Source: Metallyticus violacea (Eukaryota > Arthropoda > Insecta > Mantodea > Metallyticidae). Taken from it: a stretch of 64,000 bases of DNA. The notes below the pieces were generated by a model that saw only the letters and a list, made by a program, of their open reading frames with translations, was not told the origin of the DNA and searched no databases. Location of the stretch: contig CM060843.1 in the NCBI GenBank assembly GCA_030762175.1, positions 31,530,001 through 31,594,000 on the forward strand. The letters run 5' to 3'. Positions within the stretch are counted from its first letter, which is position 1; each line of letters opens with the position of its first letter. This document shows, piece by piece, positions 22,012 through 32,095 of this stretch. The position numbers and the translations under genes are program-made.

Positions 22012-22394
22012 AACTTAAACTAAGGTATTAATTTTTACACTAAACTCCACTCACTTACTAATGTTGGCCGCAATGTGTCTTTTCCTGATTTGTAATTTTA
22101 TATATGTTTTAATCTCCCGTTTTTTTTTATTGCTAATGTTTACATTATAAGTTGTAAAATTGTCCGTGTCTGTATTCGCCATTTTTTCTAACCAATGGGT
22201 GTTCAATTTTGCTTCTAGGCTTGTTTGTCTTATATATATAACAATTTCACAACGTATAACGTAAACCTTAGCAATACAATACAAAACAGGAGATTAAAAC
22301 ATATATAAAATTACAAATCAGGAAAAGACACATTGCGGCCAACATTAGTAAGTGAGTGGAGTTTAGTGTAAAAATCAATACCTAAGTTTAGGTT
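22012..22394. repeat. Large near-perfect palindrome, Penelope-related
   Basis: Two arms of about 107 bp (22012-22118 and 22289-22394) are almost perfect inverted copies, and a second arm pair lies inside (22129-22163 and 22241-22275, about 85% complementary). The ~77-bp centre reads on the minus strand as VIYIRQTSLEAKLNTHW, resembling the YIG part of a PLE endonuclease. To the right, CTCCATTGTGAGCAGCTTCG and AAGTACAAT match the Penelope-end tail at about 30320-30350. I read it as an inverted dimer of a Penelope end. Confidence 0.7.
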
Positions 22395-22468
22395 ATATTG
22401 CCACTCCATTGTGAGCAGCTTCGTAAGTACAATATTTATTTATTTATTTAGTTATTTATAATTTTTCC

Positions 22469-22475
<7 letters not shown>

Positions 22476-22519
<44 letters not shown>
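22476..22519. repeat. (TA)n microsatellite
   Basis: Uninterrupted TA dinucleotide run. Confidence 0.98.
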
Positions 22520-22520
<1 letters not shown>

Positions 22521-22529
22521 CATGATGTG

Positions 22530-23320
22530 GGACATGTCAATAAAATCATTACAAATAGTTGAATATAGACAAATGCTTATAATTTACAAAATTATGTGAC
22601 GGGAACGAACAACAGCTGTTTAATCATCCTTTACCATGATAAATTTGTATTTCTTTTTGATAAATTTATATTGCACAAGTAACACAAGCCAAGAATATTA
22701 TAGACTTTGAGTTGCCATGGTAAAGGTTTTAACTTTACAAAATTCAGATAATTGTGGTTTTTAATTTAACTAGTGAGAACAAAAGTGGCTAATCAAACTA
22801 TATGATAAAGTTTTTAACTTTACAAATTTCAGATAATTATGGCTTATAATTTAACCAGTGAGCAACAAAAATGGATAACCAAACTATACTGGAAGACAAA
22901 GTGTTAGGCATGGTTATTTGAAAGAATTTGATACACCGTCACTAATTAGACTAACAATTTACAGATTACATTATAGATTTGACCAAACATCCATCTTAAA
23001 TGTGCCAAATGTGATTAGCTAGTGAGTATCACAACCCCCTGAAAATTATGTGTTTGTGTTGCTATGGCATTTACTCAAAGTCCAAAATATCAGATAGATC
23101 TTATGAGTAGGCATTTTAAACTCTCAGGCACTGTTAATACACAATTGTATATACTACTTAACAGACAAATTCCACCTAACACTGGAACAACAGTTTAATC
23201 ATTAAAGAGTTACAGTTCGGGCAAGTTTTTCATAAAAAGGGGTTATCAGAATTAGTTTTTTTTTTAACAAAGACCTTTGTCTTGACATATAAGGGACAGT
23301 GTCATACCACAACTAAGGTT
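22530..23320. other. No gene recognised
   Basis: AT-rich DNA with a short internal near-repeat (AAAGTTTTAACTTTACAAA followed by TTCAGATAATT..GG) at about 22720 and 22808. No coding signal. Confidence 0.3.
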
Positions 23321-23334
23321 GCAGCATGGTAATG

Positions 23335-23500
23335 ACGATTTTGTCAAAAGATGAGGCTCTCCCCACTGTCCTATAATGGTGCAGGAGTTTCTTAACTATG
23401 AATTACCCCATAAATGGAAAGGCCACCACAGTCAACCAGATATCACCCAGTGGATTTCGTGTTTGTGGTGTTTTTAAGGAGAAATAATTCTCAATAAATT
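23335..23500 (+). pseudogene. Tc1/mariner-like transposase fragment
   Basis: The plus strand reads EFLNYELPHKWKGHHSQPDI followed by TQWISCLWCF. This resembles the block REFLN..FP..WIGRRG....WPPRSPDLTP.DFFLWG of a transposase family common in arthropods. The DEALP just upstream may be the decayed second catalytic block (QDGAPPHY). Short and broken, and no ends found. Confidence 0.45.
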
Positions 23501-23788
23501 TCTCATAAAATTGATAATAGGTTTCAATTCATAGCAGTAGCATACCAAGAAATTTCAGACAATAAAGAAATCTGTGCCAAAGATCCAGACTACTTAAATG
23601 CTGAAGGACTATATAATTCACCCATCCCCAGTATAATTGTGCATAAAACAATGAATTGATTTAAATCAGGTCTTATTTTGTTCTTTCTTGAATGCAGACT
23701 TAAGTCCAAAGCTGGCAGGTCATAGCTGCACACACTGGCAATTAAGGATGCATATTATGTGTGTGTGTTTTTTTTTTTAATTATGTTG

Positions 23789-24056
23789 TTTAATGCCCAT
23801 TTTTACTATTGAGGCACCACAGGCAGCAGTGGACACTGATGATACATGAGATGAAATGATAAATTGGGAAAGGATTTTTTTTAAGGAAGGAAATGTTCCA
23901 GGCCTAAGTTTAGGGGTACCTGCCCAGCATTTGTCATTTATGAGGACTGAGGAAAACTTAGAAAAAATCTCAGTCAAGGAGGACGGTCCTGGCAGGATTC
24001 GAACCCCAGGCCTCCCACTCACGAGTCTGCACCTTAACAACCTCAGCCACCTCTGG
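23789..24056 (-). mobile_element. SINE family 2 (tRNA-Ser/Leu-like head), minus strand
   Basis: On the minus strand: GTGGCTGAGGTTGTTAAGG (A-box) and GGGGTTCGAATCCTGCC (B-box), then a body with CCTTGACTGAG and GCCTGGAACATTTCC, and the end CATTAAACAAC. The left side continues into an A-rich plus CA tail when read on minus. ATGCATATT flanks both sides (23748-23756 and 24061-24069), a possible short duplication. Other copies are at 61311 and 62731. Confidence 0.88.
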
Positions 24057-24069
24057 CTGTATGCATATT

Positions 24070-24555
24070 GTCCCTGATAAGGCTATTAGTGTGTGTGATT
24101 AGGTTTGAAACAGTGAGGAGTTACTGTGTTTCATTTCTCGGTTTATCATGATTCAAAGATTTAGCACCGAACAAGTATTTCCTTTTGCTGTCATTTTTTA
24201 AAGAAGTGAATCAGTTGGTCTGTGTCATGCAGAGTTTCAAGAAATTTTTCCAGGTGTTTATCCATGTCACAGATGTACAATATATAAAACAGTGCTTAAA
24301 TTCAAAACAACAGGATCAGCGTTGAACAAGAAAATAAAACACAGGCATCATGTATTAACCGGGGAAAATATCATCTTTAAAAATATTGTGGGGTCATTCA
24401 GCACATTCTGCAACAAAATTGTTAAAATTTAATGCTATAAGATTACTGAAATGCATGCCTTACAGCCCACTCACTTGGGGAAAAGAAATTTAATCTTCTG
24501 TGAAATAAAATTAAACAAATTTTCAGTATAATTAAAATAATTTTATGATTAAGTC
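24070..24555. other. No gene recognised
   Basis: AT-rich DNA between SINE 2 and the Penelope palindrome. No coding signal. Confidence 0.3.
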
Positions 24556-24602
24556 GAACTACACACACACACTTATTGGCTCCATTTCTTGTTTAAATGT
24601 AA

Positions 24603-24636
24603 TACATGTTTCACAGACCATTGTCCGCATCATCAG
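24603..24636 (-). ncRNA. Hammerhead-ribozyme-like motif
   Basis: On minus: CTGATGA, T, stem II GCGGAC / GTCTGT with loop AATG (six pairs), GAAAC, AT, GTA. Bases before and after the core can start stem I (TAG with TTA). Same 34-nt layout as PLE1, with different stem II bases. Confidence 0.65.
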
Positions 24637-25802
24637 CTAACCATTGACTGCTGGATAAATCATTTGAGATGTATATTCTGCTCTGGTGGAGATGTGATGA
24701 ACTTAAAGTTTATGTTTTCATCCCTGGAAATATCGAAGTACATTAATCTGTCTATATTTTTAAATGTAGATTTTCTCCCATGTTGTTAACTCTGTAGGTG
24801 CTTGTACTGATTTTAATAATTTTGCTTTATTCACTTTATTGTGGTTTTCTGTCCAAAAATGAGATGCCATTGCTGATTTCTCCAGTTGTTTGTATTCTAT
24901 GATCCTGAAATGTTCTTTAAATATATGCTTTTGTTTTTCTTTGTTTTTCCAATATAGACTTTTTGCATTCTGCACAACTTATTTGGTAAATACCTACTTT
25001 TTTCTTTGGTAGAATACTGTCATTAATATTGTCATTCAAGAAAATTTTTACATTAAATCTGTTTATGGGTGCCAATCTAATACTAAAACCTTTTAGAATA
25101 TTTTGAAATTTTTGCCTAGCCCATGGATGATATGTGAATTTTTAAAAAATTATCTTATCTTTTCCTGCTGAAAGATAATAGTATAAACAAATAGAAAGAC
25201 TAGCAATTAAAAATGGATTTAGCAATGAACTAGTTCACAAAAAAGTACAGAAATTGAAGAGGCAGAAACTTAAAGAAACCACAATACTTTCAGCAGGAAA
25301 AGATAAGATCATTTTTAAAAAATTCACATATAATACAGGGGCTACACAAAAATTTCAAAATATTCTAAAAGATTTTAATATTAGTTTGGCACCTATAAAC
25401 AGATAATGTTAAAAATCTCCTGAATGTCAATATTAATGACAGTTTTCTACCAGAGAAAAAAACAGGTATTTATGAAATAAGTTATGCAGAATGCAAAAAA
25501 GTCTATATTGAAAAAACAAAGAGAAGCATAGGCACATCGTTAAAAGAATATTTCAGGAACATAACACTGGAGAAATCAACTATGGCATCTCATTTTGGTC
25601 AGAAAACCATGACATAGTGAATAAAGCAAAATTATTAAAATCAGTACAAGGACCCATAGATTTAGCAACATGGTAGAAGATACAGAGACAAATTAATGAA
25701 CTTTAACAATTCTGAGAATGAAAACATAAACTTTAAGCTCATCACATCTGCATCAGAGCAGAATATATGTCCCCAATAAATTATTCAGCAATCGTTGTTT
25801 AG

Positions 25803-25836
25803 CTGATGATGTGGGCAACAGTCCATGAAACATGAA
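25803..25836 (+). ncRNA. Hammerhead-ribozyme-like motif, cleavage site mutated
   Basis: On plus: CTGATGA, T, stem II GTGGGC / GTCCAT with loop AACA (six pairs, one of them changed from G-U to U-A type relative to other copies), GAAAC, AT, then GAA in place of GTH. The missing U at the cleavage triplet should abolish cutting. TAG and CTA could form stem I. Confidence 0.55.
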
Positions 25837-25940
25837 CTATATTTAAACAAATAAGTGGAGCCAATAAGAGTGTGTAGGTTGACTCAATCATCAAATGATT
25901 TTAATTATATGATTAGCTTCACTGTAAAAGTTCCAATTAG

Positions 25941-26064
25941 CATTTCAAATTTTTGGTACTTTGCCACTTATACAGCATACTGTGTGTGGACAGCTGCCTA
26001 TGTACTCTCGGCTGCTGGACCAGTTTGCATCCTGGAGCAAATAAAACGAAAACCTGATATGTAA
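25941..26064 (+). CDS. Candidate terminal exon next to a Penelope end
   Basis: Starting at an AG (CCAATTAG) where the Penelope end stops, a frame reads ISNFWYFATYTAYCVWTAA, then YVLSAAGPVCILEQIKRK, and ends in TAA. It is markedly GC-richer than its surroundings and looks like a membrane segment plus a basic tail. No pyrimidine tract precedes it because the Penelope insertion occupies that side. Unrecognised; it could be a host exon or part of an unknown repeat. Confidence 0.25.
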
Positions 26065-26069
26065 CATTT

Positions 26070-26880
26070 AGGAGGTTGTACTATATTAGATTTTGTCAAT
26101 TTTAAAGAATGCTTTAACTATACTTATATTCAACCTATATTCACCCAGTAAGAAAAAGACATGAAGCTCTAGAAAGGACTTTAGCTTCTTTTTAAATTTG
26201 TTAGCATTTTGAGCTTTTTTATTTGCTGTGTGATTTTGTTTATAAAGTGATGCCATTATTTATGCCACTCTTAGCAATCTCCTTTCTGCAGTGCTGTACA
26301 TGTAAATTTTTCCTTTGCTTATGTGCATTCATTTTATCCAGCATATTGTTATGTAAATGTTATGTAAATGCAGGGAAATTGAAAAATCTAATGGTCTTCA
26401 AATAATTGTGTATATAATATTCTCCTTCCAACCCCACTTATTGTTATAATTGCTTTCTCTCTCTCCTTACCTCTTGCTCTGTTTGTGTGTATTAATTTTA
26501 AATACTTTGTAAATATCTTGCATCTTACCACCAAAATAGCTACTATTCTTATTTGCAGTTTGTAGGAATTTGTTTATGACCCATACTCATATTTTTGTTG
26601 TTGCTAGTCAATTAATGTGCTGTGAAAGCATCGATATTTTCTTAAACATAAAATAGATAGACAATATGCTGGTAATTTGTACGCTAAGCTAACTTTTTCA
26701 GAGATATAATCTATTGCTATTGTATGTTTCATACTCAGGCTATCCTTGCTTGAGAGTATTGCAAAATATTGGTAGGAAAATGATAACTAAATGCATAGTT
26801 ATTCAGTGATGAACACGAGTGTTCAAAATATGGAAAGGCAACTAGATCAGTAACCAGTACCTTATATATCTTAATTGGAT
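26070..26880. other. No gene recognised
   Basis: AT-rich DNA. No coding signal or repeat identified. Confidence 0.3.
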
Positions 26881-26884
26881 AGTG

Positions 26885-27180
26885 AGTCGATTTAATACTC
26901 TTATGCTCCACTTGCCATTGAATTATACAGAACATGTTTCACAGGTCTTCGTCACATCATCAGCTGTGTGTCCACTACCAGATACACCAGATTGAATGGA
27001 CTTGGTGTAGCTCTTGTGGACATTTCATGAACTTTTGGATTAATTTGTCTTCTGTTCAGATCTGGAAGCTCATAACTTTATCTTCATGTTTTTTATGAAA
27101 ATTTTTTCCCATATTTCCAGCTCCAAGGGTCTATCTAAGAATTTCAATAATTTTACTTCCATTTCTATATCATATCTCTC
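26885..27180 (-). mobile_element. Penelope-like 3' end, single copy
   Basis: On minus: EMEVKLLKFLDRPLELEIWE and KIFIKNMKIKL, the C-terminal part of the GIY-YIG domain (PLE1: EIKLLKELNNPYDLSAWENIF). It ends with a hammerhead-like motif and the flank CAATGGCAAGTGGAGC, which also occurs at the 32-kb palindrome. Unlike most ends here it has no inverted partner. Confidence 0.75.
26931..26963 (-). ncRNA. Hammerhead-ribozyme-like motif, 1 nt short
   Basis: On minus: CTGATGA, a shortened stem II region (TGTGACGAAGACCTGT), GAAAC, AT, GTT, with CAG and CTG available for stem I. Stem II is less convincing than in the other copies. Confidence 0.45.
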
Positions 27181-27189
27181 CAAGATCTA

Positions 27190-27735
27190 GAGAAGTAAGA
27201 ATAAATAAAACATTTAATCACACAAATTTTGCTATATTTTGAACAGCTTGTGTTGTTCTTCAAAGACCAAAGACAAGTGAATGAGTAAAAATAAATATTG
27301 AATTGAAAATAACATAATGTATGAAAACAGATAAAAAAAAAAGGTTAAACAAGGAAAAATACATGTATATTAATAATTAAAAAAATAAAATTAATAAACA
27401 ATAACAAAGTAGAAAGGGGAATACCAACACATTAGATTTAAACAATGTGGTATACGCACTTTATGCAAAAATATAGTTGCTATCTCTCTATCTCTGAGTT
27501 AACTTAGGATAAGTCAGCAACACATCAATAAGAGTTAAATTAAATGCATCATCAAAATCCTTACAGTGAGACAGGGCATGTTAGGCAACCAGCAAGGGAG
27601 AATTGGTTTTAACAGCATGTCTGTGATTGTTCATGCGGAGTGAAACAACAATAGAAGTCAAATCATTATAAAATGCTTTGCAAAGCTTATAAAATAACTT
27701 ATAAAAAATATTCTTAGAAACACAGATAGCAAATG
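27190..27735. other. No gene recognised
   Basis: AT-rich DNA. No coding signal. Confidence 0.3.
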
Positions 27736-27739
27736 AAGT

Positions 27740-28330
27740 AATTTGAAATTCTCAAAATGTAATGATGTATCAGTAATCTTCAATATTGGCAACACATTTT
27801 TTCCTACTGAGCAACAGGTAAATGGTGCTTCTGCTGAATAATTCTTGCATCTGTGAATGGAGTCGGTGTTGCACCCTCTCTTGCACCCTGTCTTCAACTG
27901 ACCAAAAATGGGCCCCTTCAAACTTCTCCTCTACTTCCCAAATACATGAAAATAGGCACAGATCAGAACTACAGTTGAATGGGCTAGTACTTCCTATTGG
28001 AATTTACTAGTTCAGCTTGCATACTATTGATGACTTAGTATTATTGTGAAGAATAACACCTCTCATTAGGAGACCATTACTCTTGGTCTTGATCTGCTGC
28101 TGCAACAATACAAGGGTATTGATGTATTGATTGACAGTGATGGTCATATCATGCTCCAGAATTCTGCACATAAAGGTCCCTGGTAATTGAAGAACAATGC
28201 CATTAAAACCTTTCTTGTATTGGTTTGCTGTTTGCTCTTTTTCACTGTGGTGACCATGCATGTTTTCATTGCATGCTGGCACAGAACATGTCAAAGTCAT
28301 AATGATAGCAGACACTCTCATCATAACACA
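27740..28330 (-). pseudogene. Mariner-like transposase remnant, minus strand
   Basis: On minus: MTITVNQYINTLVLLQQQIK and LLMRGVILHNNTKSSI (compare TRGVILLHDNARPHTA around the second catalytic D), then YFHVFGKLKRSLKG and, in other frames, LFSRSTIHLLL. These correspond to the mariner region from the second aspartate to the C terminus. The catalytic D is lost (HNNT). No terminal repeats were recognised. Confidence 0.6.
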
Positions 28331-28677
28331 ATTTGAAGCAGGAAATCTTCACTCTCCAATAAATAGTCCAGATGCTATTAACAGAACCACACATGTGCTG
28401 CTGCTTGTTCCTCAGGTTTCAGAGGACACACTGGAGGCAAACCTTATGGTAACATTGTCTGTAGTACAATACAGATATTAACAAGGCCTATGCCGATCAT
28501 AGCAGCCAACTGTTCTTCTTGATCCATCTATCAGCCTACATTAGTTTATAAACTCTCTGAACATTGGCTACCATGGACATAATAATAGACTGTTGTAGTC
28601 ATAGTAAAGAGGTCTGCAAAAATTCCTGGCAACTTCAAAATGTGTCACCTAGTCCATGACAACTAAGTACTCTGACC

Positions 28678-28975
28678 AGCTTCATGATCTTGTGGTGTAT
28701 TCCTGACTACCATTCCTAGGGCCTTGGGTTCAATTCTTGGATCTTGATTTTTTCCCTTCAGTATGATGATCCCTATTGCAACTATGGTCTGGTTAGTTTA
28801 GCTACCCCAAGGTTTAAGGACTGCTCCCCTGGTGCACCTTCCCGATAGGAACAATGTGGCAGTGCCCTACGAACTTCCCAACCTAAAAAGTTCACTTCAG
28901 TACTGGTACACCAGGGGGAATGCCAACAGTTCATAAGAAAAATAGTGACATTAGATTAAAAATAAATAAATAAAC
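28678..28975 (+). mobile_element. SINE-like element, family 4
   Basis: A-box-like GATCTTGTGGTGTATTCCTG and B-box-like TTGGGTTCAATTC with a terminal GGATC that pairs with the initial GATC, then about 200 bp of body and an AAATAAATAAATAAA tail ending near 28975. Only one copy is seen in the window, so the family is inferred from its structure. Confidence 0.5.
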
Positions 28976-28979
28976 AGCT

Positions 28980-29655
28980 TCCATTTTTCAGTGACCTTGT
29001 GCCTCCATGTTATCTTGGCTATGAGGAACTAGATCATATCATGCTGTTCTTCCTTGGAAACCATCACTCACTAAGTCTGACATGCATCCCAGGAATGGCT
29101 CACCCACTCCATCATACACATGAAATGTACACTGTGGCTTGTGGGATCATGTGTTGCTAATAGCAGAGATTATTGGCATGTTATTGTATTGCTTTGCTTA
29201 CCCCAGGCTTTGTATAACTGCCCCTTATTACTAAAGAAGCATAAATAGTAAGCGCTCTTGGGAAGTTCTGAATTTTATTTAACCCAACTTTTTATTTTAA
29301 GCAAATTCATGCACATATTTGTGAACTTAAAAGCTTTCCCTGTTTAAAAATATTCATTTCTATTTCTTTCTTGCACTTAAACTGAATTGTTAGAAAGAAA
29401 ATTAAAAGAGAGAGAAGGGAGGAATAAGGATCTGTTAATTGCATTTATTTTACTTTCTACCACATTACCACTATTTTTCTTCACTGTTCTCCATTACTCG
29501 TTAGAATTTTCTACTGAATACGTATATTATGATTATTTATCTCATATTCTGTACATCTTTTCCAAGTACAAATTCTTAAATTATCAAGTTACTAATTGAT
29601 ACCCATCAAAATCTCCCTTGAAATTCATGATAAAATAGATACTGTATATCACATT
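28980..29655. other. No gene recognised
   Basis: The first 250 bp are GC-richer than average but show no convincing coding frame. The rest is AT-rich. Confidence 0.3.
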
Positions 29656-29698
29656 AGAATTAAATATGTTAACACTAGCTCCACTTAAACAACATTAA

Positions 29699-29732
29699 GA
29701 CATGTTTCAGGGGCAGACATTTCCATCATCAG
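29699..29732 (-). ncRNA. Hammerhead-ribozyme-like motif, stem II decayed
   Basis: On minus: CTGATGA, 17 nt, GAAAC, AT, GTC, in the 34-nt layout. The stem II halves (GGAAAT and GCCCCT) no longer pair well. Confidence 0.4.
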
Positions 29733-30052
29733 CTATTGACAGACTATTCAATGTGGTGACTGGATCCTGAGGTGCTTCTGGGAAGTTCTAATACAGTTTG
29801 AATAGAAACTTGATGAGTTTATCTATTGGTGAAACATAAAAATTCATTAAATTTCTTCTATTTTTCAGAATGAAAAAGTTTTCCCTAGTAGGTAGATCTC
29901 TTGGGTTGGGGGTTCTTTCAGCAGCTTAGCCTCTGGTTTATTTATTGAATTTTGATGTTCCACCTATGGATGAACCTCAGCAAGTTTGCATTCGAACCAT
30001 CAGATACCTCCACAGAAGCACCTTGGGATCCAGCCCCACATTGAGTAGTCAG

Positions 30053-30086
30053 CTGATGATAGGAGTGACTGCACCTGAAACATGTC
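30053..30086 (+). ncRNA. Hammerhead-ribozyme-like motif
   Basis: On plus: CTGATGA, T, stem II AGGAGT / GCACCT with loop GACT (five of six pairs), GAAAC, AT, GTC. Confidence 0.5.
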
Positions 30087-30319
30087 TTAATATTGTATAA
30101 GTAGAGTTAGCATTAACATATTTAACAAATTCTAATAGGATATATTAAGACTCCTTTGTCTGTAGCTTCCTAAGTACAATTTAAATAATAAGATCTTATA
30201 TATTTATAACAAAATACCAAAAATATTTTTGCCTATAAAGTTCTCTTAGGTAATGAATAAACTGTGTTTTCATTGTCAGGGAATAACTTTAAAGAAGCAT
30301 CATAGAGTAATGAAATAAA

Positions 30320-30660
30320 TTGTACTTACGAAGCTATAGACAATGGAGGGGTAATACATCCTACACTAATGTATTCAACATGTTCACACTAACTCCACTT
30401 TCTTACATAATTCTAGAACATGTTTCGTAAGCAATCACCTCCATCGTCAGTTGTTGACTGACTACTAACTACTGTTGACCAAAATGGTGACTGGATACCA
30501 AGATGCTGCTATGGCGGTGTCTGATCCTGGTATCCAGTCACTATTTCGAGTAGCAGTAGTCTGTCAACAAATGATGAAGGAGCAATTGCTTCCAAAATAT
30601 GTCCTATTATTATGTAAGAAAGTGGAGTTAGTGTGAACATGTTGAATATATTAGTGAAGG
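30320..30660. mobile_element. Palindromic Penelope-end dimer (30.3-30.7 kb)
   Basis: Arms about 30360-30510 and 30525-30660 are inverted copies (TTCACACTAACTCCACTTTC faces GAAAGTGGAGTTAGTGTGAA; GTGACTGGATACC faces GGTATCCAGTCAC). A hammerhead-like motif lies in each arm. The left tail AAATTGTACTTACGAAGCT is shared with the 22-kb palindrome and, inverted, with the 30.2-kb element, so these three belong to one family. Confidence 0.8.
30417..30450 (-). ncRNA. Hammerhead-ribozyme-like motif
   Basis: On minus: CTGACGA, T, stem II GGAGGT / GCTTAC with loop GATT (five of six pairs, two G-U), GAAAC, AT, GTT. The opposing arm (30571-30603, plus) has a mutated core ATGATGA..AAAATATGTC. Confidence 0.5.
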
Positions 30661-31280
30661 ATATAATAGAGTAACTTTATTGAGGAAAATAACTTGTAAA
30701 TGCCATTTTTGAAAAATATCTGGTGTATGGATGCAATGAAATTTCTTAGGATTCTGTGCATATTATTATTTGTGACATTGTGCTTGTCCAGATAGTTCTG
30801 CAGGAATGAAAAATATAGGCATTGACGAAACACCTGAAGAATACAGAGAATGCACTAGAGTTTCCCTATCCTAGTCTCTATTGTCTCCTGCATATGTTGA
30901 GCAACATGTGGTTTTGTGTTATCATATAAAAAAAGAAGACTCTTTAAAATTGAGTAACCCAGATTACTTGTGATGAATTTCACTGACATGGTTTATTTGG
31001 TCTGAGTATTTCCAAGCATGATTGTTTCTCCCTATGGCAGAAGATCATGATAGATCATCCAGAAGCTTAGCAAACGTTTATGTTGTAAAAGCAGACATTT
31101 TGGCATATGTGGTCAAGCTTCCTTGAATGACAACAGTATGACTGCATTGGATTGTTGTACAGAGTCCATTTCTAATTAAAAGTACAAGTAAACATGGTGA
31201 AGAAAACTTCATGGCAAGGAATGAAATACAGGCTGCCACTCACTGCTCTTTTTATGATCAATCAACTCATATATAGCTTA
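30660..31280 (-). pseudogene. Mariner remnant (Mos1-like region), minus strand
   Basis: On minus: SSEW near 31230, LLFLYDNTKPHVAQHMQETI (second catalytic D block), then after a deletion of the PYSPD block FSFLQNYLDKHNV and NFIASIHQIFFKNGIYKL. These match the mariner C-terminal segment (SLQNFL..K.., EFF..K..DFY..GI.KL). The third catalytic D is lost. Confidence 0.6.
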
Positions 31281-31289
31281 GGAGTCATC

Positions 31290-31840
31290 AAGTTGGTTGA
31301 AAATGGAGAGGATGTCTCTTTGAAACCGATCCCACCATATTTAAAAGTAAGTGAAGCATAAGAGTGTGTTAGACGGCAGATTAGATATAATGTACGTGCC
31401 TTCACATATTTACTTTGGATCAATCGTAAAAGCATTCCTAAGTTTGTTGTCAATGACAATGCTAGGGTGTCCCTCATGGAGAAACCTCTAGTAATTCATC
31501 CCTATCTTTAAATCTCTTAAATGACTGTTTTAGCACTTATTGATTCCTCACAAATAGCAAGACATCTTTCAAGTACTGCAGCTACTTTAATCCCAAATTT
31601 GAACTTGTAAACAAGCTTGTGTTTCATCTTTAGATGAATATTTTATTGTTCATTTGCTGCCCTAAATTTGCAGTTTGAACTTTTTTTTTCTAAAAAGCAA
31701 CATGACATCTACAATTATTGTTCCACATCATAAGCTCAGATGGCCATGCTGAATTATTGTTAACTGGATAACATTTTGCATAGATTAATTTTCTTGGTCG
31801 CTTAATAAACACTTAATACAGTTTTTTTACTTAAATGTAA
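31290..31840. other. No gene recognised
   Basis: May include the N-terminal part of the neighbouring mariner remnant, but I cannot support a domain. Minus-strand frame at 31262-31477 is open for 71 codons without a recognised motif. Confidence 0.25.
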
Positions 31841-32009
31841 ATTGGAACTTGCACAGTGAAGCTAATCAAATTAATTGATATCATTGTATGATTCACAGTG
31901 TGTAGTTCAACTGAATCATACAGTGATATCACTTAATACAGTTTTATTCTTAATTAGCTAGTGAATTGATTTAATACTCTTATGCTGCACTTACCATTGA
32001 ATTATACAG

Positions 32010-32043
32010 AACATGTTTCACAGGCCTTCACTCGAATCATCAG
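32010..32043 (-). ncRNA. Hammerhead-ribozyme-like motif (left arm)
   Basis: On minus: CTGATGA, 17 nt, GAAAC, AT, GTT. Only the 3' half of stem II (GCCTGT) is kept; the 5' half has mutated to TCGAGT. Confidence 0.4.
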
Positions 32044-32061
32044 CTCACAGTAGACTCACAG

Positions 32062-32095
32062 CTGATGATGTGGGCGAAGGCCTGTGAAACATGTT
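32062..32095 (+). ncRNA. Hammerhead-ribozyme-like motif (right arm)
   Basis: On plus: CTGATGA, T, stem II GTGGGC / GCCTGT with loop GAAG (six pairs, three G-U), GAAAC, AT, GTT, with CAG and CTG available for stem I. Confidence 0.6.

Larger units (their letters stand above)
24560..25943. mobile_element. Inverted pair of Penelope 3' ends
   Basis: The left arm (about 24560-25150, minus) and right arm (about 25160-25943, plus) are inverted copies of a Penelope 3' end. Left arm on minus: CKKS....EKTK, YKQLEKSAMASHFWTENHN and KLLKSVQAPTELTTWEKIYI. Right arm on plus: TGIYEISYAECKKVYIEKTK, LEKSTMASHF and DKLMNF. Both hold the GIY-YIG endonuclease and end in a hammerhead-like motif and the flank TTATTGGCTCC / GGAGCCAATAA. 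The arms meet near 25150-25290, where CTTTTCCTGCTGAAAG and its complement CTTTCAGCAGGAAAAG face each other. Both nuclease frames are broken. Confidence 0.85.
29660..30195. mobile_element. Inverted pair of Penelope ends (29.7-30.2 kb)
   Basis: The left arm (about 29660-29960, minus) encodes EAKLLKEPPTQEIYLLGK, part of the GIY-YIG C terminus. The right arm (about 29960-30195, plus) is its inverted non-coding partner. TGTTAACACTAGCTCCACTT at the left faces AGTAGAGTTAGCATTAACA at the right, and the middle shares GGTGCTTCTG / CAGAAGCACC. Both arms hold a hammerhead-like motif. The right edge TAGCTTCCTAAGTACAATTT recurs inverted at about 30320. Confidence 0.75.

Noticed and set aside
22012..22394. 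A microRNA precursor or similar RNA hairpin
   Set aside because: The arms are over 100 bp, share sequence with Penelope ends and have a coding-like centre; a transposon dimer explains it better.
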